Counted from the first letter of the stretch, positions 1-8,637 are shown. The stretch: DNA of 33,917 nt from CAZJNX01 sp964547415 (GCA_964547415.1 CAZJNX010000018.1:1-33917); one strand, 5' to 3'. Numbers and translations: made by a program. Notes: generated by a model not told the origin, from the sequence alone.

Positions 1-915
1 CAGGCCTTCATGACCGAGCTCCACCGCCACATCGGTCCGGACGTCGACGTGCCCGCTGGCGACATCAACGTGGGCGCGCGAGAGATCGGCTACCTGTTTG
101 GCGCCTACAAGCGCATCACGGGCGAGTTCGAGGGCTCCCTCACCGGCAAGGCGGAGGCCTACGGCGGCAGCGCGATCCGCATGGAGGCGACCGGCTACGG
201 TCTCGTCACCTTCCTGAAGGCGATGCTGGAGCGCCACGGCGAGGCGCTCGAGGACAAGGCCGTCGCCGTCTCCGGCGCGGGTAACGTCGCCACCCACGCG
301 GGCGAGGCGGCGATCGCGGAGGGCTGCCGCGTCGTCTCCCTGTCCGACAGCCGCGGCACCCTCGTGAAGGAAGACGGATTCGCGCGCGAGGAGATGCCGG
401 CGGTCCGCGCCGCTCGCGCCGAGGGCCGGCGCCTCGCCGACATCGCGGGCGACCTCGGCGCCGAGTGGCGGGAGGGCGAGAAGCCCTGGAGCCTCGGGGC
501 CGACATCGCCCTGCCGTCGGCGACGGAGAACGAGCTCGAGGCGGACGATGCCCGGGCCCTCGCGGACGGGGGCTGCATCGCCGTCGCCGAAGGGGCCAAC
601 ATGCCGGTGACGGCGGACGCGCTAAAGGTGCTGAAGGCGGCGGGCATCCTGTTCGCCCCGGCGAAGGCGGCGAACGCGGGCGGCGTCGCCGTGTCGGGCC
701 TCGAGATCAGCCAGAACGTCACCCGCCTGCCGCGCACCGCCGAGGACGTGAAGGGCGAGCTCGTCGCCATCATGCGGCGCATCCACGACGCGGCCGCCGA
801 GGCCGCCGAGCGCCACGGCGAGAACGGCGGCGGGCGCATCGACTACGCCCGCGGCGCCAACATCGCCGCCTTCGAGAAGCTCGCCGAGGCGATGCTCGCG
901 CAAGGCCTCTCCTGA
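1..915 (+). CDS. gdhA: NADP-type glutamate dehydrogenase, C-terminal part (5' end outside window)
   Basis: Interconverts 2-oxoglutarate plus ammonia and glutamate in the cytosol. The reading frame is open from base 1 (Q-A-F-M...), so the gene starts upstream of the window. About 304 residues are visible, and hexameric GDHs run to roughly 445-450, so about 140-150 N-terminal residues are missing. Family hallmarks are present: the loop GDINVGAREIGYLFGAYK, then SLTGKAEAYGGSAIRMEATGYG, followed by the Rossmann fold with VSGAGNVATHAGEAA for the nucleotide. The C-terminal stretch with EGANMPVT and AANAGGVAVSGLE matches the family end. The gene stops 119 bases before the ATPase operon on the same strand. 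Identity is strong; NADP preference is inferred from the subfamily. Confidence 0.93.
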   Translation, partial: QAFMTELHRHIGPDVDVPAGDINVGAREIGYLFGAYKRITGEFEGSLTGKAEAYGGSAIRMEATGYGLVTFLKAMLERHGEALEDKAVAVSGAGNVATHAGEAAIAEGCRVVSLSDSRGTLVKEDGFAREEMPAVRAARAEGRRLADIAGDLGAEWREGEKPWSLGADIALPSATENELEADDARALADGGCIAVAEGANMPVTADALKVLKAAGILFAPAKAANAGGVAVSGLEISQNVTRLPRTAEDVKGELVAIMRRIHDAAAEAAERHGENGGGRIDYARGANIAAFEKLAEAMLAQGLS

Positions 916-954
916 CCCGGCGTTCGCGCCCCGTCCCGGCCGGCACGGGGCCGA

Positions 955-983
955 TTGCGGGCGCACGCCGGACCCGCTAGGGG
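955..983 (+). promoter_or_regulatory. Possible sigma-70 promoter of the V/A-ATPase operon
   Basis: TTGCGG at 955-960 and TAGGGG at 978-983 are separated by 17 bases, about 50 bases before ntpB. The -35 is good and the -10 poor. This is the only promoter-like pair I see between gdhA and ntpB; read-through from gdhA is the alternative. Confidence 0.25.
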
Positions 984-1034
984 TGGTCGCGCCGGCGAGG
1001 CGGGTGGCCGCGCCGGGCACCCTCGGGGCGGGCG

Positions 1035-2384
1035 ATGGTTTCGGACCTCATCCACTATTCCCGGATCCTCGCGATCGTGGGGGACATTCTCGAGGTGGCC
1101 GTGCCCGAGGCGCGGGGCGGGGCCGAGCCGCCGGTCCGCTTCGGCGACCTCGCCCTCGTTGAGGCGGCGGGCGAGCGCACCTCGCTGGCCCAGGTGATCG
1201 CCATCGACGGCACCCGCGTCTCCCTCCAGGTCTTCTCGGGGACGGACGGGGTCTCCACCGGCGCGTCCGTGCGCTTCCTCGGCCGGCCCATGCAGGCGGT
1301 CTACTCGGCCAACATCCTCGGCCGCGTCTTCGGCTCGACGGGCGAGCCCATCGACGGCGGGCCGGACCTGTCCCTCGACCCGAAGATCGACATCGGCGGG
1401 CCTTCGGTGAACCCGGTGGAGCGGATCGTCCCGCGCCACATGATCCGCACCGACGTGCCCATGATCGACGTCTTCAACACGCTGGTGGAAAGCCAGAAGA
1501 TCCCGATCTTCTCGACCTCGGGCGAGCCCTACAACCAGCTTCTGGCCCGCATCGGCATCCAGGCGGACGCGGACGTCGTCGTGTTCGGCGGCCTCGGCCT
1601 GATCTTCGACGACTACTACGTGTTCCGGAAGGCGTTCGAGGACGCGGGCGTTTTCTCCCGCACCATCATGTTCGTGAACCTCGCCTCCGACCCGGTGGTG
1701 GAACGCCTCGTGGTGCCGGACATGGCGCTCGCCGTCGCCGAGCGCTTCGCGGTGGAGGAAGGAAGGCGCGTCCTCGTCCTCCTCACCGACATGACCGCCT
1801 TCGCCGACGCCCTCAAGGAGGTGGGCCTGTCGATGGACCGCGTGCCGTCCAACCGCGGCTATCTCGGCGACCTCTACTCCCAGCTCGCCCGCCGCTACGA
1901 GAAGGCGTGCGACTTCGCCCGCGGCGGGTCGGTCACCGTCATCACCGTGACGACGATGCCCGGCGGCGACGTCACCCACCCGGTGCCCGACAACACCGGC
2001 TACATCACCGAGGGCCAGTTCTACCTGCGCGACGGGCTGATCGACCCGTTCGGCTCCCTCTCCCGCCTCAAGCAGAACGTCATCGGCAAGACCACGCGGG
2101 AGGACCACGGCCAGGTGATGAACGCCATGATCCGCCTCTACGCCGCGGGCCGGGACGCGGAGCAGAAGGAGGCGATGGCCTTCGACCTGTCCGACTACGA
2201 CCGCCGCGCGGTGCGGTTCGCTGGCCTGTTCCGCGCCCGCTTCATGGACGTGTCGGTGGCGATGGCGCTGGAGGACGCCCTCGACCTCGCCTGGGCGACC
2301 ATGGCCGAGTGCTTCGCGCCCGAGGAGCTCCTGATGCGCCAGGAACTCGTCGACAAGTATTACCCGAAGGCGCGGGCGGCCTGA
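1035..2384 (+). CDS. ntpB: V/A-type ATP synthase subunit B (non-catalytic)
   Basis: Regulatory subunit of the A3B3 head of a V/A-type rotary ATPase, on the cytoplasmic face of the membrane. At 449 residues it has normal length. Evidence: the N-terminal beta-barrel, the ILGRVFGSTGEPIDGGP segment, PVERIVPRHMIRTDVPMID, SEPYNQLLARIG, and the arginine-finger-like segment GSLSRLKQNVIGKTTREDH. As expected for B subunits there is no P-loop. The LKQNVIGKTTREDH wording looks to me like the bacterial Chlamydia/Bacteroidetes-type clade rather than the archaeal or Thermus type (from memory). It is the first gene of the cluster, although B normally lies directly after A. No strong Shine-Dalgarno precedes the ATG (only GGGGCGGG). 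Confidence 0.95.
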   Translation: MVSDLIHYSRILAIVGDILEVAVPEARGGAEPPVRFGDLALVEAAGERTSLAQVIAIDGTRVSLQVFSGTDGVSTGASVRFLGRPMQAVYSANILGRVFGSTGEPIDGGPDLSLDPKIDIGGPSVNPVERIVPRHMIRTDVPMIDVFNTLVESQKIPIFSTSGEPYNQLLARIGIQADADVVVFGGLGLIFDDYYVFRKAFEDAGVFSRTIMFVNLASDPVVERLVVPDMALAVAERFAVEEGRRVLVLLTDMTAFADALKEVGLSMDRVPSNRGYLGDLYSQLARRYEKACDFARGGSVTVITVTTMPGGDVTHPVPDNTGYITEGQFYLRDGLIDPFGSLSRLKQNVIGKTTREDHGQVMNAMIRLYAAGRDAEQKEAMAFDLSDYDRRAVRFAGLFRARFMDVSVAMALEDALDLAWATMAECFAPEELLMRQELVDKYYPKARAA

Positions 2385-2385
2385 G

Positions 2386-3003
2386 ATGGCGACGGGGGCG
2401 CTCAACAAGGCGGCGCTCGCGAAGGCCGAGCGGGATCTCGCCACCTATCGCCGCTTCCTGCCCGCGCTGGACCTGAAGCGCCAGCAGCTCATGGCGGAGC
2501 GGGAGAAGGCCCGCGACGCCCTCGCCAGCCTCAGGGCCTCCGAGGCGAGCCTTGCCGCCGAGGCGGGCGCACGCCTGCCGATGCTCGCCGACAGGAGCGT
2601 CGACATCGCCGGTCTCGTCGCCCTCGAAGGGGTCGAGGTGGGCGAGGAGAACGTGGTCGGCACCCGCCTCCCGGTCCTGAAGGACGCGAGGGTGCGGGTG
2701 CTGCCCTATTCCCCGTTCGCCCGGCCCCACTGGGTGGACGCAGCGGCCGAGGCGGTCTCGGAGGCGGTCGTCCTCAAGGTGCGCGTGCGCATCGCCGAGG
2801 AGCGGCTCGCCCGCCTCGAGGAGGCGGTGCGCACGGTCACGCAGCGGGTCAACCTCTTCGACAAGGTGCTGATCCCGCGCACGGAAGCCGAGATCCGCCG
2901 CATCCGCGTCTTCCTTGGCGATGCGGAGAAGGCCGCCGTCGTCCGCTCCAAGATCGCCAAGCGCAAGCACGCCGCCGCCGCGGCGGGGGAGGGCGCGCGG
3001 TGA
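2386..3003 (+). CDS. ntpD: V/A-type ATP synthase subunit D (central stalk)
   Basis: Forms the coiled-coil rotor shaft that turns inside the A3B3 head. The 205-residue length and helical pattern fit: an N-terminal long helix (KAALAKAERDLATYRRFLPA...LKRQQLMAEREKARDAL) and a C-terminal helix with VNLFDKVLIPRTEAEIRRIR, a signature of the D family. The C-terminus is Lys/Ala rich. The gene starts one base after the ntpB stop and its own stop overlaps the ntpI GTG by four bases (GTGA), so translation of B, D and I is probably coupled. Subunit F, which normally partners D in the rotor, is not recognisable in this cluster. Confidence 0.92.
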   Translation: MATGALNKAALAKAERDLATYRRFLPALDLKRQQLMAEREKARDALASLRASEASLAAEAGARLPMLADRSVDIAGLVALEGVEVGEENVVGTRLPVLKDARVRVLPYSPFARPHWVDAAAEAVSEAVVLKVRVRIAEERLARLEEAVRTVTQRVNLFDKVLIPRTEAEIRRIRVFLGDAEKAAVVRSKIAKRKHAAAAAGEGAR

Positions 3004-4796
3004 CCATCGCCCCCCTCCTGAAGGTCACCCTGTGCGGCCTCTCCCGCGACCGGGACCGCCTCCTCGAAGGCCTCCAGGCCCTCGGCGTCATGCACCTCCT
3101 GCCCCTCGTGCCCCCGCCCGACGATCCGCAGCGCGCGATCCCCGAGCGGCCCGAGGAGGCGATCAAGGCCCTGCGCTTCCTCGCCGAGACGCCCGAGCGG
3201 CGCCGCCAGATCACCCGGGAGGAAGGCTTCGACCCGGACGCCCTCGTCGCGCAGGTCGGCGACCTGCGCGCGCGGCTGCGCGAGGCGATCGACCGGCGCG
3301 ACTTCCTGAAGAAGCGCATCGCGGACGTGGAGCCCTGGGGCGAGATCCGCCTGCCGCCGCTCGACGATCTCGCCGGCCACCGCCTGTGGTACTACGTCCT
3401 GCCGGTGCGCCACCGGGCGGCCCTCGCCGACCTTCCGCTCCCCTATGCGGTGGTCCACCGGGACCCGCGCTTCCTGTGGACCGTCGTCGTCTCGCCCGAC
3501 GAGCCGGCGCGGGACCTCCTGCCCGTCCCCCGCGTCCACCTCGGCTCGAAGCCCCTGTCGGCCCTCCGGCAGGAGCTCGAGGACGTGGAGATCGGCATCG
3601 AGGCGCTGGAGGCCGAGCGCGTCGCCCTCACCCGCTACATCACGCTCCTGTCGCGCAACCTGGCGCGGGCGGAGGACCGGGCGAGCCTCGCCCACGCCGG
3701 GCAGATGGTGCTCGCCGACGAGGCGATCGTCGCCGTCTCGGGCTGGGTGCCGGAGGACGCCATGCCCGCCGTCGCCGCCTTCGCGGAGGAGCGGCGCCTC
3801 GCCCTCCTCGCCGAGCCGCCCGGGCCGGGGGACGAACCGCCCACCCTCATCGAGGCGCCGGAGCGGCTGTCCGCCGGGGCGGACCTCGCCACCTTCTACC
3901 AGGTGCCGCCCTACGGCTCGTGGGACCCGACGGCCGTCATCACCGCCTCGTTCGTCGCCTTCTTCGCCATGATCTTCGCCGACGCGGGCTACGGGCTCCT
4001 GCTCCTCGCCGTCCTCGGCCTGTCCTGGCAGCGGCTCGGCACGACCCCCGCCCGGCGCGGCTGGCGGACCCTCGGCCTCTGGCTCGCCGGCGCGACCATC
4101 CTCTACGGGCTCCTCGTGGGCTCGGTCTTCGGCTTCGTGCCGCCGGAGGGGACGCTCCTGCACCACCTCCACATCCTCGAGGTCGCCGACTTCACCACCA
4201 TGATGGCCATCTCCATCGCCATCGGCGTCGGCCACCTCGCGCTCGCCAACGCCATGATCGCGCTCGCCGACCGCCGCCGCTTCGTCGTCGTCTCCCGCGG
4301 GGGATGGATCGCCGTCCTCCTCGGCGGCCTCCTCCTTTGGCTCGGCGGGCGGGACGGGGCGGCGGGCGCCCTCGGCTGGGCGATGCTCGTCGGCGGCTTC
4401 CTCGCCGTCTTCCTGTTCGCGAGCGACCGGCCGGTGGACGGCTGGAAGAACGGGGCGTTGCGCCTTCTCGACGGGGGGATGGCGCTCGCGGGGGCGATGG
4501 GCCTGTTCGGCGACGTGCTGAGCTACATGCGCCTGTTCGCCCTCGGTCTCGCGAGCGCCTCCCTCGCCGTCACCTTCAACGAGCTCGCCGGCCAGGCCCA
4601 CGCCGCGCTCCCCGGCCTCGGTCTGTTGATGGCGATCCTCATCCTCCTCGTGGGCCACGGGCTCAACTTCGGCCTCGCCCTCATGTCCGGCGTCGTCCAC
4701 GGGCTGAGGCTCAACTACATCGAGTTCTTCAAGTGGGGCCTCGCCGGCGAGGGGCGGCCCTTCCGACGGTTCGCGCGCAAGGAGACGGCCGAGTGA
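3000..4796 (+). CDS. ntpI: V/A-type ATP synthase subunit I (membrane stator, a-subunit homologue)
   Basis: Integral stator subunit providing the ion half-channels beside the K ring. At 598 residues it has a soluble N-terminal half (about 1-300, with coiled-coil stretches) and a membrane half. The transmembrane part starts near residue 315 (AVITASFVAFFAMIFADAGYGLLLLAVLGLSW) and includes the family signature SYMRLFALGLASASLAVTFNELA. The last helices end in VHGLRLNYIEFFKWG, whose Arg is a candidate for the essential stator arginine. It is somewhat short for the family (about 600-660). GTG start; the four-base GTGA overlaps at both ends tie it to ntpD and ntpK. Confidence 0.93.
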   Translation: MTIAPLLKVTLCGLSRDRDRLLEGLQALGVMHLLPLVPPPDDPQRAIPERPEEAIKALRFLAETPERRRQITREEGFDPDALVAQVGDLRARLREAIDRRDFLKKRIADVEPWGEIRLPPLDDLAGHRLWYYVLPVRHRAALADLPLPYAVVHRDPRFLWTVVVSPDEPARDLLPVPRVHLGSKPLSALRQELEDVEIGIEALEAERVALTRYITLLSRNLARAEDRASLAHAGQMVLADEAIVAVSGWVPEDAMPAVAAFAEERRLALLAEPPGPGDEPPTLIEAPERLSAGADLATFYQVPPYGSWDPTAVITASFVAFFAMIFADAGYGLLLLAVLGLSWQRLGTTPARRGWRTLGLWLAGATILYGLLVGSVFGFVPPEGTLLHHLHILEVADFTTMMAISIAIGVGHLALANAMIALADRRRFVVVSRGGWIAVLLGGLLLWLGGRDGAAGALGWAMLVGGFLAVFLFASDRPVDGWKNGALRLLDGGMALAGAMGLFGDVLSYMRLFALGLASASLAVTFNELAGQAHAALPGLGLLMAILILLVGHGLNFGLALMSGVVHGLRLNYIEFFKWGLAGEGRPFRRFARKETAE

Positions 4797-5239
4797 CCGA
4801 CCTTCTGTCCCTGTTCGCCTGGGTCGGCATCTATGCCCCCATGGCCCTCGGCGCGATCGCGAGCGCCGTCGGCTGCGCCATCGCCGGCCAGGCCTCCATC
4901 GGCGCCATGCTGGACACCGACGGCGGCTACGGCCGCTACGTGGGCATCGCCGCCTTCCCCTCCACCATGGCGATCTACGGGATCGTCGTCATGTTCTCCC
5001 TCCAGCGGGAGGTGACGGCGACCAACGCCGGGGGCCTGTTCGGCGTCGGCCTGCTCGCCGGGATCGCGCTCCTGTACTGCGGGATCTGGCAGGGACGGGC
5101 GTGCGCGGCGGCGATCAACGCCTCCAAGGAAAAGCCGGAGATCTTCGGCCTGTCGCTCGCCCCCGCCGCGATCATCGAGGGCTTCGCCGTGTTCGCCTTC
5201 GTGTTCGCCCTCGTCGTCGCCGGCAACATCCCGGGTTGA
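4793..5239 (+). CDS. ntpK: V/A-type ATP synthase subunit K (rotor-ring proteolipid)
   Basis: Builds the membrane c/K ring that carries the translocated ion. The 148-residue protein has four hydrophobic helices (about 5-31, 48-70, 80-102, 119-144), i.e. a duplicated two-helix hairpin as in Enterococcus hirae NtpK. Only helix 4 has an ion-binding carboxylate, Glu129 in APAAIIEGFAVF. By alignment from memory with the E. hirae Na+ site (L61, T64, Q65, Q110, E139), Thr58, Gln100 and Glu129 are kept but the Q65 position is Met59 (PSTMAIYG). Ion specificity is therefore unclear. GTG start overlapping the ntpI stop. Membrane topology and family are clear. Confidence 0.92.
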   Translation: MTDLLSLFAWVGIYAPMALGAIASAVGCAIAGQASIGAMLDTDGGYGRYVGIAAFPSTMAIYGIVVMFSLQREVTATNAGGLFGVGLLAGIALLYCGIWQGRACAAAINASKEKPEIFGLSLAPAAIIEGFAVFAFVFALVVAGNIPG

Positions 5240-5243
5240 GGCG

Positions 5244-5936
5244 ATGGCGAGCCGCAACCACGAGCCGGAGCGCCTGTCGGGCGGCGTCGAGGCCCTGATC
5301 GACCGCCTCCGCGAGGAGGGCGTCGCCGCGGGCCGCGCCGAGGCGGATCGCATCGTGAAGGACGCCGAGGAGCGCGCCGCCCGCCTCCTCGCCGACGCCG
5401 AGCGGGAGGCGCGCGAGACCGTCGAGGCCGCCCGCAAGGAGGCGGACGCCTACCGCGCGGCGGGCGAGGCGGCGCTGAAGGCGGCGATGCGCGACGCGGT
5501 CCTCACCATGAAGGGCGAACTGATGGAGCGCTTCAGCGAGAACGTGCGTCGCTTCGTCGGCCGCGACCTCGCCGACGCGGAACTCCTCAAGACCCTCGTC
5601 CTCGAGGTGGCCGGCCGCGTGCGCCCCCTCGTCGAGGCGGCGGACGGGCGCGTGGAGGTCATCCTGCCGGAGAAGGCCGCCGGCCTCGAGGAGCTGCGCG
5701 CCAACCCGGAGGAATTGCAGGAGGGCCGCCTCACCAGCCTCGTCCTCGGCCTCACGCGGGAGATGCTGAAGGAAGGCGTCACCATCGCCGTCACGGAGGA
5801 GGTGCCGTCCGGCATCCGCGTCAAGATCGTGGACGAGGGGGTGGAGCTCGACGTGTCGGAGGAGGCGGTGGCCGCCCTTCTCCTCAAGCACCTGCAGCCG
5901 CGCTTCCGGGCGATCCTGGAAGGCGTCGTGCGGTAG
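5244..5936 (+). CDS. ntpE: V/A-type ATP synthase subunit E (peripheral stalk)
   Basis: Stator stalk subunit linking the A3B3 head to subunit I. The 230 residues begin with a long charged Ala/Glu/Arg helix (about 10-95, with ALIDRLREEGVAAGRAEADRIVKDAEERA), followed by a compact C-terminal domain ending VAALLLKHLQPRFRAILEG, the usual E-family arrangement. It starts four bases after the ntpK stop. In the standard bacterial order E opens the operon; here it follows K, consistent with circular permutation of the cluster. No separate subunit G/H partner gene is seen. Confidence 0.85.
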   Translation: MASRNHEPERLSGGVEALIDRLREEGVAAGRAEADRIVKDAEERAARLLADAEREARETVEAARKEADAYRAAGEAALKAAMRDAVLTMKGELMERFSENVRRFVGRDLADAELLKTLVLEVAGRVRPLVEAADGRVEVILPEKAAGLEELRANPEELQEGRLTSLVLGLTREMLKEGVTIAVTEEVPSGIRVKIVDEGVELDVSEEAVAALLLKHLQPRFRAILEGVVR

Positions 5937-5959
5937 CGTGAGTTAGGAAGGGGCTGCCC

Positions 5960-6667
5960 GTGGCCGAACAGGACCGTTACGTCACCCTCATCACCAGCCT
6001 GCCGACGCCCGAGAGCCTGTTCCGCAACCGGCAGACCCCGCTGTCGCGCATCCGCCTCGACGCGCGCCTCGGGATGCTGCGGCCCGAGGACGCGGCCGAG
6101 CTCGCCCAGGTCGAGGACATCGTCTCCTGGGACCGCCTGTCCCTGACGATGTCGGACGCGGACGTGATCGCCCGGGCGGAGCGGGCGATGGCGGGCCTCG
6201 GGCACGGGACGCTGCGCACCATCGTGCGCGAGCGGCTCGAGATCCGCACTGCCGTTGCGGCGCTCCGCCGCCGCGCGCACGGTGACGGGCCGCCGCCGGA
6301 GGACGCGCCCTGGGGCTTCGGCCACGTGGCGAGGCGGATCCGCGCCGCCTGGACCGAGCCCGCCTTCGGCCTCGACCGGACGATGCCGTGGCTTCCCGAG
6401 GCGGACCGGCTTGTGCGGGCGCGGGACGCGACCGCGCTGGAGCGCCTTCTCCTGGAGGTGGCCTGGCGAGGGCTCAAGCGGCGGGAGGGCGAGCACCTGT
6501 TCGACCTGCCCGCGGTCGTCATCTACGTCCTCAAGTGGCACATCGTGGACCGCTGGACGAAGGCGGACGCGGCCCTCGCCCGCCGCCGGCTCGAAGGCCT
6601 CGTGGCGGACGCCCTCGCCGCCCACGGCCCCGTCCCAGTCGAAGCCGCAGCCGCCGGGAGGGCATGA
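5960..6667 (+). CDS. V/A-ATPase operon protein, DUF2764-like (probable subunit C replacement)
   Basis: A 235-residue soluble protein, rich in Arg, Leu and charged helices. The N-terminal segment YVTLITSLPTPESLF...TPLSRIRLDARLGML fits the DUF2764 family as I remember it (Y-x-x-L-x-x-SLP...P-x-S, then a helix). In Chlamydia and Bacteroidetes that family lies exactly between ntpE and ntpA, as here. Its position and size suggest it takes the place of subunit C, the socket between rotor stalk and K ring; this is inference. The GTG start is preceded by a purine-rich AGGAAGGGG (5945-5953). Its stop overlaps the ntpA ATG (ATGA). Family assignment was made without a profile search. Confidence 0.68.
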   Translation: MAEQDRYVTLITSLPTPESLFRNRQTPLSRIRLDARLGMLRPEDAAELAQVEDIVSWDRLSLTMSDADVIARAERAMAGLGHGTLRTIVRERLEIRTAVAALRRRAHGDGPPPEDAPWGFGHVARRIRAAWTEPAFGLDRTMPWLPEADRLVRARDATALERLLLEVAWRGLKRREGEHLFDLPAVVIYVLKWHIVDRWTKADAALARRRLEGLVADALAAHGPVPVEAAAAGRA

Positions 6668-8637
6668 GGATGGCCAAGGACACGACGCCGACCCCGGCCG
6701 CCGCCGGGGACAAGCCCGCCCCCCGCAAGCGCGCCCCCACACGGCGCACGCGCGCGCCCTCGAGGACCCGGCAGGACCGGCCGGCCGAGGCGGGCGAGCC
6801 CACGGTCCGCGTCGTCGCCGTCCAGGACGACCTCGTCTCCATCGAGGCTCTCGCCCCGGACGGCTCGCCCGCGCCCCTCGTGAAGGACGAGCTCGTTTAC
6901 ATCGTCCCCTCCCGCCCGGGTCCGTCGAACGAGCGGGAGCGGCTGAAGGCGGAGGTCCTGCGGGTGCGCGGCGCGCGGGCGGACGTGCAGGTGTTCGAAT
7001 CCACCCGCGGCCTCGCCGTCGGCGACAGGGTGGAGCGCACCGGCACCATGCTGTCGGCCGAGCTCGGCCCCGGTCTCCTCGGCACCGTCTTCGACGGCCT
7101 CCAGGTGCCCCTCCACAAGCTCGCCGAGCGCCACGGCATCTTCCTGCCCCGCGGCGCCGACGTCCCCGCCCTCGACCGGACGCGCAAGTGGTCGTTCGTG
7201 CCCGCCGTCCGGATCGGCGACCGGGTGCGGCCGGGCGACGTCCTCGGCACCGTCCAGGAAGGGCGCTTCACCCACAGGATCATGGCGCCCTTCGGCTGGC
7301 GCGGCAGCCCCCGCGTCGCCTGGATCCAGGAGGGCAGCTTCACCGTGGAGGAGACGGTCGCCCGCCTCGAGGACGAGGCGGGTCGCGAGCACCCGGTGAC
7401 GCTGATCCAGCGCTGGCCGATCCGCCGCGCCCTCGGCAACGACCTCGCCCGCCGCGGCCTCGCCACCCGCCACTACCCGTCCGAGCCCCTCATCACCACG
7501 CAGCGGGTGATCGACACCTTCTTCCCCGTCGCCCGCGGCGGCACGGCCTGCATCCCCGGCCCTTTCGGCGCGGGCAAGACGATCCTGCAGAACCTCATCG
7601 CCCGCCACGCCTCGGTGGACGTCGTCATCGTGGTGGCCTGCGGCGAGCGGGCCGGCGAGGTGGTGGAGACCATCGAGGCCTTCCCGGACATGACCGACCC
7701 CGCCACCGGCGGGACGCTGATGGACCGCACGGTGATCGTGTGCAACACGTCCTCGATGCCCGTCGCCGCGCGGGAGGCGTCGATCTACACCGGCGTGACG
7801 CTCGGCGAGTACTATCGCCAGATGGGCTACGACGTCCTCCTCATCGCCGATTCCACCTCCCGCTGGGCCCAGGCGATGCGCGAGGTCTCCGGGCGCCTCG
7901 AGGAGATCCCGGGCGAGGAGGGCTTTCCGGCCTACCTCGAGTCCGCCATCAAGGGCGTCTACGAGCGGGCGGGGGTGATCGCGGGCGCGGGCGGGGAGGG
8001 GACGGCCGGCAGCCTCACCATGATCGGGACCGTCTCGCCCGCGGGCGGCAACTTCAACGAGCCCGTCACCCAGGCCACCCTGTCCACCGTCAAGTCGTTC
8101 CTGGGCCTGTCGGCGGAGCGCGCCTACAAGCGCTTCTATCCGGCGATCGACCCGCTGCTTTCCTGGTCGCGCTACCTGCGCCAGCTGTCGGACTGGTACG
8201 ACGCCAACCTCGAGGCCGGCTGGGTGCGGCGGGTGGAGGAGATGCAGCGCCTCCTCGAGCGGGGCGAGGAGGTCGCCCGCATGATGCAGGTGACGGGCGA
8301 GGAGGGCGTCTCCATGGAGGACTTCGTGGAGCACCTGAAGGCCTCCTTCCTCGACATGGTCTACCTGCAGCAGGACGCCTTCGACGCGGTGGACGCCTCC
8401 GCCCCCCTCGAGCGGCAGGTGCGCACCTTCGCCCTCGTGCGCGCGGCGGTGACCCGCGACCATGCCTTCGCCTCGAAGGAGGAGGCGCGCGACCACTTCA
8501 CCCGCCTCACCGGCCTGTTCAGAAATCTCAACTACGCCGGCATCGACACGCCGCAGTATCGCGAGCTCCTCGCCCGGATCGAGGCGATGGCCACCGAGGC
8601 CCGCCCCCGCCCCGCCGCGGACGCGCCCACGGCCTGA
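6664..8637 (+). CDS. ntpA: V/A-type ATP synthase subunit A (catalytic)
   Basis: Catalytic ATPase subunit of the A3B3 head. The P-loop is GPFGAGKT at residues 299-306; the Walker-B-like LLIADSTSRWAQAMRE, GRLEEIPGEEGFPAYLES and the bulge-domain sequences are typical. Length is 657 residues against about 580-600 for the family. The excess is mainly an N-terminal tail of about 45 residues rich in Lys, Arg, Pro and Thr, before the usual first beta strand (TVRVVAVQDDLVSIEAL). The ATG at 6664 is chosen because GGGAGG at 6656-6661 precedes it and it overlaps the upstream stop (ATGA); an ATG two codons later is possible. It is the last ATPase gene, whereas A normally precedes B. Confidence 0.95.
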   Translation: MRMAKDTTPTPAAAGDKPAPRKRAPTRRTRAPSRTRQDRPAEAGEPTVRVVAVQDDLVSIEALAPDGSPAPLVKDELVYIVPSRPGPSNERERLKAEVLRVRGARADVQVFESTRGLAVGDRVERTGTMLSAELGPGLLGTVFDGLQVPLHKLAERHGIFLPRGADVPALDRTRKWSFVPAVRIGDRVRPGDVLGTVQEGRFTHRIMAPFGWRGSPRVAWIQEGSFTVEETVARLEDEAGREHPVTLIQRWPIRRALGNDLARRGLATRHYPSEPLITTQRVIDTFFPVARGGTACIPGPFGAGKTILQNLIARHASVDVVIVVACGERAGEVVETIEAFPDMTDPATGGTLMDRTVIVCNTSSMPVAAREASIYTGVTLGEYYRQMGYDVLLIADSTSRWAQAMREVSGRLEEIPGEEGFPAYLESAIKGVYERAGVIAGAGGEGTAGSLTMIGTVSPAGGNFNEPVTQATLSTVKSFLGLSAERAYKRFYPAIDPLLSWSRYLRQLSDWYDANLEAGWVRRVEEMQRLLERGEEVARMMQVTGEEGVSMEDFVEHLKASFLDMVYLQQDAFDAVDASAPLERQVRTFALVRAAVTRDHAFASKEEARDHFTRLTGLFRNLNYAGIDTPQYRELLARIEAMATEARPRPAADAPTA

